From positions 5,885,674-5,949,673 of the forward strand of contig OX439045.1 in assembly GCA_949317995.1 (NCBI GenBank): DNA of 64,000 nt. The letters run 5' to 3'. This DNA is from Acholoe squamosa (lineage: Eukaryota; Annelida; Polychaeta; Phyllodocida; Polynoidae). Positions 51,831-63,907 of the stretch are shown here, one piece after another. The position numbers and the translations under genes were made by a program. Each line of letters starts with the position of its first letter. Positions within the stretch are counted from its first letter, which is position 1. The notes below the pieces were generated by a model. It did no database searches, had not been told where the DNA came from, and saw only the letters and a program-made list of their open reading frames with translations.

Positions 51831-54800
51831 CAGCTGCACCCACATATAAGCTGCACCAGCGTATAAGCTGCACCAGCATATTAGCCACACAAGCATGTAA
51901 GCCACACGAGTGCCACACCAGTGTATAAGCCACACCAGTGTATGAGCTGCACCAGTGCATAAGCCACACTAGTGTATAAGCCACACCAGCATATTAGCCA
52001 TACAAGCATCTAAGCCACACCAGCATATTAGCCACACAAGCATATTAGCCACACCAGTGTATAAGCCACACCAGTGTATAAGCCACACCAGTGTATAAGC
52101 CAGACCAGTGTATAAGCCACACCAGCGTATAAGCCACACCAGTGTATTAGCCACACCAGTGTATAAGCCACACCAGTGTATAAGCCACACCAGTGTATAA
52201 GCCACACCAGCATATAAGCCACACCAGCGTATAAGCCACACCAGCGTATAAGCCACACCAGTGTATTAGCCACACCAGTGTATTAGCCACACCAGTGTAT
52301 AAGCCACACCAGTGTATACGCCACACCAGTGTATAAGCCACACCAGTGTATAAGCCACACCAGTGCATGAGCCACACCAGTGTATAAGCCGCACCAGCAT
52401 ATAAGCCACACCAGTGTATAAGCCACACCAGTGTATAAGCTGCACCTGTGTATAAGCCACACCAGTGTATAAGCCGCACCAGTCTGTAAGCCACACCAGC
52501 ATATAAGCCACACCAGTGTATAAGCCGCACCAGTGTATAAGCCGCACCAGCATATAAGCCACACCAGTGTATAAGCCGCACCAGTGTGTAAGCCACACCA
52601 GCATATAAGCCACACCAGTGTATAAGCCGCACCAGTGTATAAGCCGCACCAGCAAATAAGCCACACCAGTGTATAAGCCACACCAGTGTATAAGCCACAC
52701 CAGCGTATAAGCCGCACCAGTGCATAAGCCACACCAGTGTATAAGCCGCACCAGTGCATAAGCCACACCAGTGTATAAGCCACACCAGTGCATAAGCCAC
52801 ATCTGTGTATAAGCAACACCAGTGTATAAGCCGCACCAGTGTATAAGCCGCACCAGCAAATAAGCCACACCAGCGTATAAGCCACACCAGTGTATAAGCC
52901 GCACCAGTGTGTAAGCCGCACCAGCATATAAGCCACACCAGTGTATAAGCCGCACCAGTGTGTAAGCCACACCAGCATATAAGCCACACCAGTGTATAAG
53001 CCGCACCAGTGTATAAGCCGCACCAGCAAATAAGCCACACCAGTGTATAAGCCACACCAGTGTATAAGCCACACCAGCGTATAAGCCGCACCAGTGCATA
53101 AGCCACACCAGTGTATAAGCCGCACCAGTGCATAAGCCACACCAGTGTATAAGCCACACTAGTGTATAAGCCACACCAGTGTATAAGCCATGCCTGTGTA
53201 TAAGCCACACCAGTGTATAAGCCACACCAGTGTATAAGCCACACCCGTGTATAAGCCACACCAGTGTATAAGCCATGCCTGTGTATAAGCCACACCAGTG
53301 TATAAGCCACACCCGTGTATAAGCCACACCAGTGTATAAGCTGCACCCACATATAAGCCTCACAAGCATATAAGCCGCACCAGCATATAAGCCGCACCAG
53401 CATATAAGCCGCACCAGCATATAAGCCACACCTGTGTATAAGCCACATCTGCATATAAGCCACACCAGTGTATAAGCTGCACCCACATATAAGCCTCACA
53501 AGCATATAAGCCGCACCAGCATATAAGCCACACCAGCATATAAGCCACACCAGTGTATAAGTGACACCAGTGTATAAGCGACACCAGTGTTTAAGCTGCA
53601 CCCACATATAAGCCACACCAGCATATAAGCCACACCAGTGTATAAGCCACACCTGTGTATAAACTATGCCTGTGTATAAGCTGTACCTGTGTATAAGTCA
53701 CACCTGTGTATAAGCCACACCTGTGTATAAGCCACACCAGTGTACAAGCCACACCAGTGCATAAGCCACACCAGCATATAAGCCACACTAGTGTATAAGC
53801 CACACCAGTGTATAAGCCATGCCTGTGTATAAGCCACACCAGTGTATAAGCCACACCAGTGTATAAGCCACACCAGTGTATAAGCCACACCAGCATATAA
53901 GCCACACCAGTGTATAAGCCACACCAGTGTATAAGCCACACCAGTGTATAAGCCGCACCAGTGTATAAGCCATGCCTGTGTATAAGCCACACCAGTGTAT
54001 AAGCCATGCCTGTGTATAAGCCACACCTGTGTACAAGCCACACCTGCCTATAAGCCGCGCCAGCATATAAGCCACACCAGTGTATAAGCCACACCTGTAT
54101 ATAAGCCACACCAGTGTATAAGCCACACCTGTGTATGAGCCACACCAGTGTATAAGCCACACCTGTGTATAAGCCACACCTGTGTATAAGCCACACCTAT
54201 GTATAAGCCACATCTGTGTATAAGCCACACCAGCATATAACCGCACCAGTGCATAAGCCACACTAGTATATAAGCCACATCAGCATATAAGCCACACCAG
54301 CATATAAGCCACACCAGCATATAAGCCACACCAGTGTATAAGCCACACCAGTGCATAAGCCACACCAGTGTATAAGCCACACCAGTGTATAAGGCGCACC
54401 AATGTATAAGCCACACCAGTGCATAAGCCACACCAGCATCTAAGCCACACCAGCATATTAGCCACACCAGTGCATAAGCCACACCAGTGTATAAGCCATG
54501 CCTGTGTATAAGCCACACCAGTGTATAAGCCATGCATGTGTATAAGCCACACCTGTGTACAAGCCACACCAGCGTATAAGCCACACCAGTGTATAAGCCA
54601 CACCAGTGTATAAGCCACACCAGTGTATAAGCCACACCTGCCTATAAGCTGCGCCAGTGTATAAGCCACACCAGTGTATAAGCCGCACCAGTGTATAAGC
54701 CGCACCAGTGTATAAGCCACACCAGTGTATAAGCCACACCAGTGTATAAGCCACACAAGTGTATAAGCCGCACCAGCGTATAAGCCACACCAGTTTATAA

Positions 54801-55770
54801 GCCACACCAGTGTATAAGCCACACCAGTGTATAAGCCACACCAGTGTATAAGCCGCACCAGTGTATAAGCCGCACCAGCATATAAGCCGCACCAGTGTAT
54901 AAGCCACACCAGTGTATAAGCCACACCAGTGTATTAGCCACACCAGTGTATTAGCCACACCAGTGTATTAGCCACACCAGCGTATAAGTCATACCTGTGT
55001 ATAAGCCACGTCAGTGTAAAAGCCGCACCAGTGTATAAGCCAAACCAGTGTATAAGCCACACCAGTGTATAAGCCGCACCAGTGCATAAGCTGCACCAGT
55101 GTATGAGCCGCACCAGTGTATAAGCCGCACCAGTGTATAAGCCGCACCAGCGTAAAAGCCGCACCAGTGTATAAGCCACACCAGTGTATATGCCACACCA
55201 GTGTATAAGCCACACCAGTGTATAAGCTGCACCTGTGTATAAGCCACACCAGCGTATAAGTCATACCTGTGTATAAGCCACACCAGTGTATAAGCTGCAC
55301 CTGTGTATAAGCCACACCAGCGTATAAGTCATACCTATGTATAAGCCACACCAGTGTATAAGCCACACCTGTGTATAAGCCACACCAGTGTATAAGCTTC
55401 ACCAGTGTATAAGCCGCACCAACATATAAGCAACACCAGTGTATAAGCCACACCAGTGTATAAGCCACACCAGTGTATAAGCCACACCAGCGTATAAGCC
55501 ACACCAGTGCATAAGCCACACCAGTATATAAGCCATGCCTGTGTATAAGCCACACCAGTGTATAAGCCATGCCTGTGTATAAGCCACACCTGTGTACAAG
55601 CCACACCAGCGTATAAGCCACACCAGTGTATAAGCCACACCAGTGTATAAGCCACACCAGTGTATAAGCCACACCTGCCTATAAGCCGCACCAGTGTATA
55701 AGCCGCACCAGTGTATAAGCCACACCAGTGTATACGCCACACCAGTGTATAAGCCGCACCAGTTTATGAG
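51831..55770. repeat. 17-bp minisatellite, about 230 units
   Basis: The consensus on the + strand is GTATAAGCCACACCAGT. Variants replace CACACC with CGCACC, CATGCC or CTGCACC, and GTGTATAA with GCATATAA, GTGCATAA or GTGTATTA. Register is kept for long distances: a rare GCCATGCCTG variant cluster recurs exactly 61 units apart (54495 and 55532), and AGCAAATAAG variants at 52651, 52855 and 53025 are 12 and 10 units apart. A single-base deletion near 54237 explains a one-base register shift. The unit has no stop in any antisense frame. Confidence 0.97.
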
Positions 55771-55799
55771 ATGCAACCACACCTGAGACCTGGAATGGT

Positions 55800-55919
55800 T
55801 GTCATTCATAAGTATAGTCTACATATAAATCCCTGTGTATAAGACACACCCTGACTTCAGGAAGGTTCTCTAAGCCACAGCCACCATCTGAACTGGTCTA
55901 TAAGCCATGTCTTATATGC
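55800..55919. other. Right flank with degenerate minisatellite-like units
   Basis: CTGTGTATAAGACACACCCTG and CTATAAGCCATGTCTTATAT resemble the 17-bp unit but are embedded in non-repetitive sequence. It is possibly the ancestral element from which the array grew. Confidence 0.4.
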
Positions 55920-56319
55920 GGGCTTCCCTAGCCCACTTAAAAGGGTCTCTTTCTCCTCTCTCCTATCCCTCGGATGTGTGAGGTGCTCATATGTGTGGGC
56001 ACCAACACAGTCCTATATATAAAATTGGGTAATGTAGTTTTCGCCACAAATAGGTACCTTAGGGATTGGTCATTACTTATCAACAGGGGGATGGGTTTTC
56101 TTGCAGACACGCAAAAGGTTTTATGCCGCCCTCGATGGCAGTCAAAGTTTTTTGTACCTTCCCCCTGAGCCAGAGGTGCAGAGAATGTTTCGCACCCCTC
56201 TTCCCCCTCAGGAGGGTTCTGATTTATTTCATGCCACCTACAATCAAACCCACCATCCCCTCTGTTGATAAATAATGACCACTCCCTTAGCTGTTGTTAA
56301 ACATCTATTACTCACTCAC
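55920..56319 (+). mobile_element. (TCAC)n-tailed SINE, copy 2, split by a MITE
   Basis: It starts GGGCTTCCCTAGCCCACTTA and ends GTTGTTAAACATCTATTACT plus CACTCAC. It aligns with 37232-37413 apart from an inserted 225-bp miniature element at 56062-56286. Confidence 0.8.
56062..56286. mobile_element. Harbinger-like MITE, copy 3
   Basis: GGGATTGGTCATTACTTATC and GATAAATAATGACCACTCCC are the ends, flanked by TTA (56059-56061 and 56287-56289). The empty site is visible in the SINE copy at 37232-37413 as ACCTTAGCTG, confirming a 3-bp TTA duplication. Confidence 0.85.
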
Positions 56320-56929
56320 AGCTTATACAAGGGGTTTATGGTAGCTTTTTTTCTGTTGAGACTGTTTGGACAAGTGAAATGCCCTACAGTTTTGCACAGG
56401 TGCACTTCAGCTAGCTACTGGGCTACCTGAGTGACAGGTAGGTAATCCATCAGTTGTCAGGCGAGAATATCATCTGTCTGAAACCACAAACACTGGTATC
56501 TTAACTCTTCAAGGGCCAAAATAGTTATTCAATGTGCTTATCATCCCCTCTAAACACTTGGTCACCCGCCTCTGGCTAGCACCACTGATTCTTTTTTTGA
56601 CCTTAAAGCTATGGGACTTTTGATCACTGTGCAGGGCAGAGGCAGTGATTTCCTCTTTGTGTACACCGCCGATTCACGGCCAACTGACGAACGTCAGTCA
56701 CTGACAGACATTGTAGGGACAGTATCCTTATCGCTTTAACTGTTTCGAGTTCTATTAGATGTTGGAGTATGATTATTTGGTTCACTATTAATCCCTTATT
56801 TTTTTTAATTCCACTATTAATGCAGACGGGCGGCCAACGGGGGGCCACCATTGCTGTGTGTGACGTCATGTGGTGCATTGGTGCTTCATGTCAAACTTTG
56901 AAACTTTGATACCAGTGCAATTATTAGCG
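56320..56929. other. No gene recognised
   Basis: Mixed sequence with no matched exon. The stretch 56560-56720 has loose similarity to 35180-35340 (ATGGGGATTTT/ATGGGACTTTT, GATCACTG), probably an old shared repeat. Confidence 0.4.
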
Positions 56930-57025
56930 ACCACTAGATGCAGGTCTGTAATGGCATTTAACTGAGGGAACTCACTACGACTTAAAGGGGGTCTAGTTGT
57001 ACCATCTTGAGAAATGCCTTCCTGG
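56930..57025. mobile_element. S2 miniature element, right-half fragment
   Basis: GGTCTGTAATGGCATTTAAC, CACTACGACTTAAAGGGGGT and GTTGTACCATCTTGAGAAAT match the right half of 36943-37200. Confidence 0.6.
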
Positions 57026-58368
57026 GGGGCATTTATGAGGTACTACAGTATTCCTTTTTTTAAGCAAAATGGATTGATTGCGCTGAAATAAGGAGCATTT
57101 CTTTCTCTGCGCATGCCGTAGAAAAGATAAACAAACAACACATATATGCCATGTATCAACAATTTATCTGACCTGTTAAATGGTATCAATTATCATGAGT
57201 ATCTCTAATTTGGTGATATGACTATCTAATGAAAATCTCTGGCTTCGTGCAATGGTGATATAAATATTCTGTTTCAAATATAGAATATCGGTGGTAAAAG
57301 TGCCACTAAGATTCCTAATCCCCATAAGAAAGCAGTTCTTGAGTATATAGTAGAGCAGCAAGACCTTCAAAAGGGCCATATTTTAGGAGTTTAATTCGTA
57401 AGATTACTGATAGCTATAACTTGTTTTTTTATGTTGTCCAATGTCTCTGGGTATGGAAAAGTGATGTTTGACCAATGAAAGCTCGTGCAGTCACTGAGAA
57501 ATCTGCAATTCTATTCAACCATCTCTTGAAATTTTAGCCTCATTTTTAAGAACTAAAATACATATTGATCACCCTGTTCTGGCACTAATATTCATCTTAC
57601 AACAATTCCAAAGGTACCTACCCCCTCTAAATTGGACCCAACGATCGCATTGGAGCCAACCATTTGTTGCTAGGACAAGCAGTTACCTAGCAACAGCTCA
57701 TTTTAGCTAGCAACGGACCCTTTCCAAGACAAAGAAAGACCATTCCTAGGAATGACTTACAGAATGGAGAACATGGATACTGTTTCTCATTTTGCTATTC
57801 AGAAGCTCCATGCAATTGTACAAAAGGCAATATTATACCAAAATACAGTGTGCTGATCAGAAAATATAGAAAAAAAAGATAGACCTATAGCAAGTATGAT
57901 GAAAACATGCGACTTCAGCATTATCCTTTATTGGCAAAATATTCTTTACTGGACAATTGTAGTGTGTCTTATATCCTGAAAATGATGAAATGAGAATACA
58001 TCTGAGGTTTTACTCTACTCTACAAATTTACATAGCACTTTATACAGAGGAGCTTGTTCATAGACAAAATATGTATTATTGTGAAGAGAGTTAACCATCA
58101 TTGGACTCAATTTATTCAGAACTGAGTAGATCTTTTTAGAAATATCCCTGGAGTAATAGAAATGTGTCAGATAGTTGTTCAATACTCAAAGAGTTGACAC
58201 TTGCTAGCTTTTGGTTAGCAAGTGGCTCACCAACTGACAACTGCTCTTCTCAGATATGAAAACATGATTATGGAACCCATCGATTTATAAAGAAAATAAA
58301 TCTGAAGTTGTGCTGCCAAAGCCTTATTGCTAGACCTGTTTATATCTTGGCAATTAAATAATTGCTAA

Positions 58369-58643
58369 GGGGTCATTCAAATATTACGTAACACAGTAGG
58401 GGGGGTCATGAAGTTTATTACACTTTGTTACAGAGGGAGGGGGGTCTGCCCAAGTGTTACATGATAAAAATGAGGAATATATCACATGGCTAAATTTCTT
58501 CCTAGAGATCTTCCTATAATTCTTGTTAAATTGAGAAGGATCAAATAAATTTAGGAATATTGATTAGAAGCCCCACATTGTTACAAGGGGGAGAGGGGGG
58601 TCAAAAAGTGGCCAAAATTGTGTTGCATAATATTTGCCGGCCC
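58369..58643. mobile_element. Nested TIR MITE
   Basis: GGGGTCATTCAAATATTACG at the left is inverted to CATAATATTTGCCGGCCC at the right, with G-rich runs inside and the words GTAACAC and GTGTTG at matching positions. Confidence 0.65.
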
Positions 58644-59574
58644 TTAAGCAGCATTACTCTACATTATGTTATTTATAATATTATATAGATTTTGACCAGA
58701 ATTAAATATAATGTGAGATGATTATTCTGTCACAAACCTTCTCTAGAAGTTCTACTAAGGAAACTCTAGCTTAATCTAGCAGCATCAGATAACTGTGATT
58801 GCATGGATCTTGTAATTGCTATCATCATTCTGTCAATGGTGAATTAGCTGCTTTATAAGATCACTTCTGTTGGCAAAAGTGGACCTTTCCAGAGCCTTAC
58901 TGGTAGGACTCAGCTATAAGGCCACAAGTACCAGCCAACTAACCAAAAGACCCTACCTGTGGCCATTCTCCTTGCTGGAAGGTCATGTTACAAGACATTA
59001 GCTAGGGCTTTATTTTAGGTCATAGATATGTTCTTAACTCTTTTCAGCCAGCTCTATAATTGTTAAAAGTCCCTAAAATACAGCAGATTGAGGTCCCGGG
59101 CAAATATATATTGATACATGGTGTAAGTGTGACCTCGGGAATAGAACCAATGTTTGTGAAATGTATACAAAAATTACTGATTTGTAATCTGTATGTAATT
59201 TCCTTTCATATTATACCATGATACCTGGCATTACTTATTGAAAATAATTATTGACGGGCCCAGAATAATGTTATTAGATACTTTAAATGCTCTCTTTAAT
59301 TAATGTACTAGCCATATTTGACCTGGTAGTGCATTAATGCACTAGCCGGCTGGAAAGAGTTAAAAAGACATAGACCATCTGTCTGTCACCAGTGATCATC
59401 ATCTACATGATGGAAACATCCATATAACAATTAACATTCTATCCAGATATGTTCAGAGTGAAGTGATGGAACTACTATAGCCTACATATTTCAGGGCATT
59501 GCCACATGTACATTCATAATATATGCTTTAACATTTGAATATTCATTTTTACACTCCACCTCAGTTGGTACTAA

Positions 59575-59655
59575 GATACTTGGAAGGGTTGGCATGATAC
59601 ATTGATGCAGCATTTGCTAAAGGACTGACCAGCATTTCATTGGAGAAGAATCACA
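59575..59655. repeat. GCATCATG element fragment
   Basis: GGGTTGGCATGATACATTGA and GACCAGCATTTCATTGG modules only. Confidence 0.5.
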
Positions 59656-61289
59656 TATAAAGGCATTGAATGACTATAAGGAGGTAATTTCATCACCCTC
59701 TACACACACCCAAAGTCACAGACCAGTAATTGACTTGAGGCTAAGGCTATGAGGCACAGGGGCATCCTACATTTTATATGACAAGACAAGGGTTGGACTC
59801 ATGAAGAAGCCATGCCATTTACACATGGTTCTATGGTAGTATTAGGTACATAAGGAGTCCCTTCTTGTTACAGTTCCTATAATTTCAATCCTTGGTCGTT
59901 AATTTATTCTAATAATGTTGCTAAATATCACTCAAAAGGATTAATTGATAGGTAGATACAAGGTATTTACCAAGCCTCAGATTACCCAAGATATTCTTTG
60001 TATGCTTTAGAATGAGAGAGTTCAAGATGGTGATTATGTGTTATGTATGATGGCATGTAACATCACATAGGGGCAATATTTGATTTTAGCCTTATTATTT
60101 TGATGGGAGAGCTTTGATCATTATCAGAAGGTAATTTGAATCAGTCTGTATATTTAATATGCCATTGTATAGACAGGTATATGCCTTGTGGTTGATTGGA
60201 TCTATGGTTAATATAGCTCTTGATAGGGACTTGACTTAACATGTTAACGTTGGTAGCATTCTTTGACTTCTCCTTGACAGGAATGGAATGATACCACTGA
60301 TAGTGGGTAATCAAGCACATAGGCTTTATGTCACACTTATTATAACAGCATTGACTTAGGTATGGCAGGTTACCAAATGACACCCGATGAAATATTAAGA
60401 TATCATCTGTGTTCTGAGACTCACATGAGATGTACATAAATCACAGACTGACCGGTCACCTCAACCCGATACATAAACTGCTTATAATGATACCTTGCTG
60501 ATGTTATCTTGAGCCTGATGTTATCTTGAGCCCCTGTATAAGGTGTGGCCACTAGGTATGGTTTATATTATTTTCCAAAATAGAAAAAGGAAATGAGTTG
60601 CTGGGTGATTTCTTTTTTTTTCTATGGGGACATTTTATGATAGGATCATATATTTCAAGCAAATATAGCTTACTAATATTTGAATCTCATCTCATTGGAT
60701 CTACATATACACATGTACATGAACTTGGCTATCACATGGTCCTTGGAATGTGGTTGGTTTACAAACAATACACTCATGATGTCTCTTGCCCAGCAATAGA
60801 CATCTTTAGTAAAAAAGACCTGTGATCACTAGAATACCTGACGGATATCTTTTCATATCTGGTGCATCTCTGTGTCAGTTGCTAGGCTACTTGCTGTGCA
60901 AAAACTAGTACTTTCTAAACAATAACCAACTGCACAATTGTTAAATATAAATATTTCCTATTTTGGGGGTTATTTTGAGGTATAACTGTTTTCTAATACA
61001 TTGAGTCCATAGATGCTTAATTCTCATCAAATCCAAATGTCTTTTTATGAATAAACTTCTCAATTTTCTTAGGTTTGAAAAAGTGTTTATTTGAACTCAC
61101 AAAATTACAATGTGAATAATCGAAGTCCAGCTTGCAGCAAAAATCTCAATGTTACAATTAGTTCCAATTTTAACTACATAAACCATCTGTTACTTGATAT
61201 TCATTACGTCAAACAATAGAATTTTATATATGCTTATGGGACACACAAGGACAATGAGTAAATTTGCTGTTGCTAGGCAATCAGCTACT
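59656..61289. other. No gene recognised (interior of foldback element)
   Basis: AT-rich. Chance frames of 75-98 codons (for example 60141-60437 antisense) show no domain. GATGTTATCTTGAGCC is directly repeated near 60500-60525. Confidence 0.45.
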
Positions 61290-62012
61290 CTAGGAGTAAA
61301 GTGAAAGCCTCAGATGTTTTTGAGGATATAAGACACACTACAATTATCTGGTAAATAATATTTTTCCAATAGAAGATAATGCTGAAGTTGCATGTTTTCA
61401 TTATACGTGCTATATCCTTTTTTTTTGTTCTACATTCCCTGATTAGCAAACTGTGTTTTGGTAGAATATTACATTTTCTACAATGGCATGGACCTTCTCA
61501 ATACCAAAATGAGAAGCAATAGCCATGATCTCCATTCTGTAAGTCATTCCTAGGAATGGTCTTTCTTTGTCTCGGAAAGGGTCCGTTGCTAGATAAAATC
61601 AGCTGTTGCTAGGTAACCATTTGTCTTAGCAACAAATGGTTAGCTGCAATGTGATCGTTGGGTCCAATTTAGGGGGGGTAGGTACCATTGGAATTGTTGT
61701 AAGATGAATATTAGTGCCAGAACAGGTAGACTAATGTGTATTTTAGCTCTCAAAAAACGAGGCTAAAATTTCAAAAGATGGTTGTAAAGAATTGCAGATT
61801 TCTCAGTGACTGCACGAGCTTTCATTGGTCAAACATCACTTTTCCATACCCAGAGACATTGGACAACATAAAAAAAACAAGTTATAGCTATCAGTAATCT
61901 TACGAATTAAATGACCCCAGAGGGCCCACTGTGCTGCTCCTCTAATAGTATGTAATGCATATGTCTGTCTTGCTACTGGAGATCCATTGAAGGTTTAAAT
62001 TTTCCTTTTTTT

Positions 62013-62128
62013 TCACTTGTACATATTTTGGACACGTTTCTCCCACATCTTCTGCACCAGTTTATAGATGTCAAGTGTGGCTTGGGCATCCTCCATGGCT
62101 GAGTGGGAGCCCGACTGGATGGTCCGAC
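62013..62128 (-). CDS. AEN/ISG20-type 3'-5' exonuclease, last exon
   Basis: After acceptor CTCTCTGCAG on the - strand the exon encodes RTIQSGSHSAMEDAQATLDI and YKLVQKMWEKRVQNMYK, then TGA. HSxxEDAxAT is the Exo III motif of DEDDh exonucleases of the REXO4/AEN/ISG20 group, supplying the catalytic His and the last Asp. It enters in phase 1, which matches the donor of the upstream exon at 63024. Closest overall pattern is AEN (apoptosis-enhancing nuclease) or ISG20-like, and REXO4 is the alternative. These enzymes degrade RNA or DNA 3' to 5' in the nucleus or nucleolus. The exon looks intact. Confidence 0.85.
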
Positions 62129-62444
62129 CTGCAGAGAGAAAATATGAATAAATTTTGTATTGTAATAAATGTAGGTTGTTGAATATGAAAAAAAGATAAT
62201 GCAAATGAATCTGCAAAACCATAGTTCAGGTGCTCCCTGAGCTATGGGACCTTAGTTCTTACACAAGATCCCTAGGACTTATCCATGCATCCCCAGGACC
62301 AAGGACCAAGGGTAAGTGTTTGGTACAAGCTAAAGTTTCCCTAGGTCCCCTCCACTCTGCCTCCAAAACCCCTCTAACCACCCCCACCCACCACTCCCTG
62401 CCATCATTCGACCTTCCTCTCAAACTATATGGTAGGTAGTGGCA

Positions 62445-62447
62445 AAT

Positions 62448-62514
<67 letters not shown>

Positions 62515-62515
62515 T
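62445..62515. repeat. (AT)n microsatellite
   Basis: AT dinucleotide run of about 60 bp followed by TTTA units. Confidence 0.95.
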
Positions 62516-62530
62516 TATTTATATATTTAT

Positions 62531-62640
62531 GATAATGGATAGCACATTCAAAGTTTGATATGATCACCATATTGATGATTTGTATGTGTATATGTAACCT
62601 TCCTAGAATTCACACCAGGGGGCTGCACTTTCCCAGTTTT
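62531..62640 (+). repeat. Dispersed repeat paired with 5957-6062
   Basis: Almost exact reverse complement of 5957-6062, with GATATGATCACCATATT and CACCAGGGGGCTGC. Located in the last intron of the exonuclease gene. Confidence 0.65.
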
Positions 62641-63023
62641 GAGTAGTTCATATATCCTCATGCTCCCCCTGCCCTCTAGTGTGGGTTACATATACTAGGA
62701 ACATTAACGGGCTGGTGGCCAAGTATGACATTGTTTCCTTTTTGGAACAGTTTGCCTTGGGGAAGAAAAAGAATTGGACACATACAAAAGTCTTTTGGTA
62801 AATTTAGAACAGATTCTACAATAATTGCAGGCTCCCATCTCGCCCAATGTACAGAAGGCAGAATTTATACAAGCAAGCATATAGCCCTGACCTGTATCAT
62901 ACAAATGTCCAGAGATTATGTTAGGCCTGCATGAAATTAGTACAAAAGTGGTCAAAGTCAGGCTCTATGACAACTAACAAATACTGCATTATGTGGACCA
63001 TGTGAGAGTTATCTTAGACCTAC

Positions 63024-63192
63024 CTAACAGTTTTTGTGTCATGTTCCTGAGAGACTTGCCTCCACCGCCCCTCATCCTGACCTGGTGGTGAAGGTGCGGG
63101 TACCTGAACGTGTCCCTCGTATCCTGATCGGGGTGCGTTAACTGTAAGGCCTTCAGGTCATAGTTCACCGAATGTCCAACCAGAATCTTACC
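63024..63192 (-). CDS. AEN/ISG20-type exonuclease, penultimate exon
   Basis: On the - strand, acceptor TTTCTTTTTCAG, then GKILVGHSVNYDLKALQLTH, PDQDTRDTFRYPHLHHQVRM and RGGGGKSLRNMTQKLLG ending in phase 1 before GTAGGT. VGHSVNYDLKAL is the Exo II motif with its catalytic Asp. TRDT and SLRxxTxKLL are conserved landmarks of the AEN/ISG20/REXO4 group. It joins the 62128 exon as LLG-RTIQ. The Exo I motif (DxE) must lie in upstream exons past 64000. The intron between the two exons is 895 bp. Purifying constraint is evident because all motif residues are kept. Confidence 0.88.
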
Positions 63193-63304
63193 CTGAAAAG
63201 AAAAATCACAAAATAACAATGGTGATGGAAAAAAGGCAGGATTATGAAGGTCACCTGTAACAATTTATGTAAGAAAAGATATGTCTTATGTATACCATCA
63301 GTCA

Positions 63305-63645
63305 ATGTGAAAACTTTCGGGACACCAGCTTTTGCTGAGCCTGCGGAAATTTCCAGACTGTAAGACTCAATGTATAGCTGTAATCTTGGGATCCTGGGCT
63401 ATATTTTGGTGGTCACTGCTTGCAAATTGGATCAATATAATTAAAAGTCTTACTGTTTGTTAAATTTTAAAAAGTTAAATGATTGAAATAGTGAATTATT
63501 TCTTGATTTTCATTATCTATGTCATGAAAAGAATGATTTTGAGGTATTCCATCCTGCCAAAATCAGTCAGAAGTTTATAATCTGCAGGACCCAATGGCCT
63601 GCGTTGGGGAAAACCTTTTTTATAGACTAGTATGCTCTTGTTTAA
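63305..63645 (+). repeat. R1 dispersed repeat, copy 4 (intron)
   Basis: GCTGTAATCTTGGGATCCTG, CTTGCAAATTGGATCAATAT, TTAAATGATTGAAATAGTGA and TCTGCAGGACCCAATGGCCT match 21915-22315. Confidence 0.7.
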
Positions 63646-63871
63646 CCCTTTAATTCCGTATATTTCAGAGCTCTATGAATATTTCAGATTCTCAGTTAAT
63701 ATCTAGCACACCAAACACTTTCAATGACATTTGAGAGGCTCAAAAGTGGGCCCCAAAGATGAAATCATAAAAGATGATACTTTTTTGTTCATGTTAAGAC
63801 ATTTTCAGAAACAACTGCAATTTGAAGTCTTGACCCGCTAGGAAATAGAACTAAATGACCATGGTTTACGA

Positions 63872-63907
63872 GGTGGCCGATCTACCACTCGGGGTGGATC
63901 GGCCACC
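63872..63907. repeat. Short GC-rich hairpin
   Basis: GGTGGCCGATCTACC pairs with GGTGGATCGGCCACC around ACTCGG. The remainder up to 64000 has nothing recognisable. Confidence 0.6.

Larger units (their letters stand above)
57391..61910. mobile_element. Long-armed foldback element, 4.5 kb
   Basis: The arms at about 57391-58010 and 61290-61910 are reverse complements over roughly 620 bp. Shared landmarks are AAGATTACTGATAGCTATAA, GTCCAATGTCTCTGGGTATG, ACCATTCCTAGGAATGACTT and TGTAGTGTGTCTTATATCC. The outer ends read TTAATTCGTAAG and CTTACGAATTAA, so a TTAA target is possible, although weak pairing seems to continue outside. The 3.3-kb centre has no coding region and contains a further miniature at 58369-58643. 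Confidence 0.75.

Noticed and set aside
52147..54924. Antisense open frames of 195-501 codons rich in Trp, Cys and Leu
   Set aside because: They follow the 17-bp minisatellite cycle in every frame. Variation falls in the DNA unit without regard to codon position, and overlapping frames are equally long.
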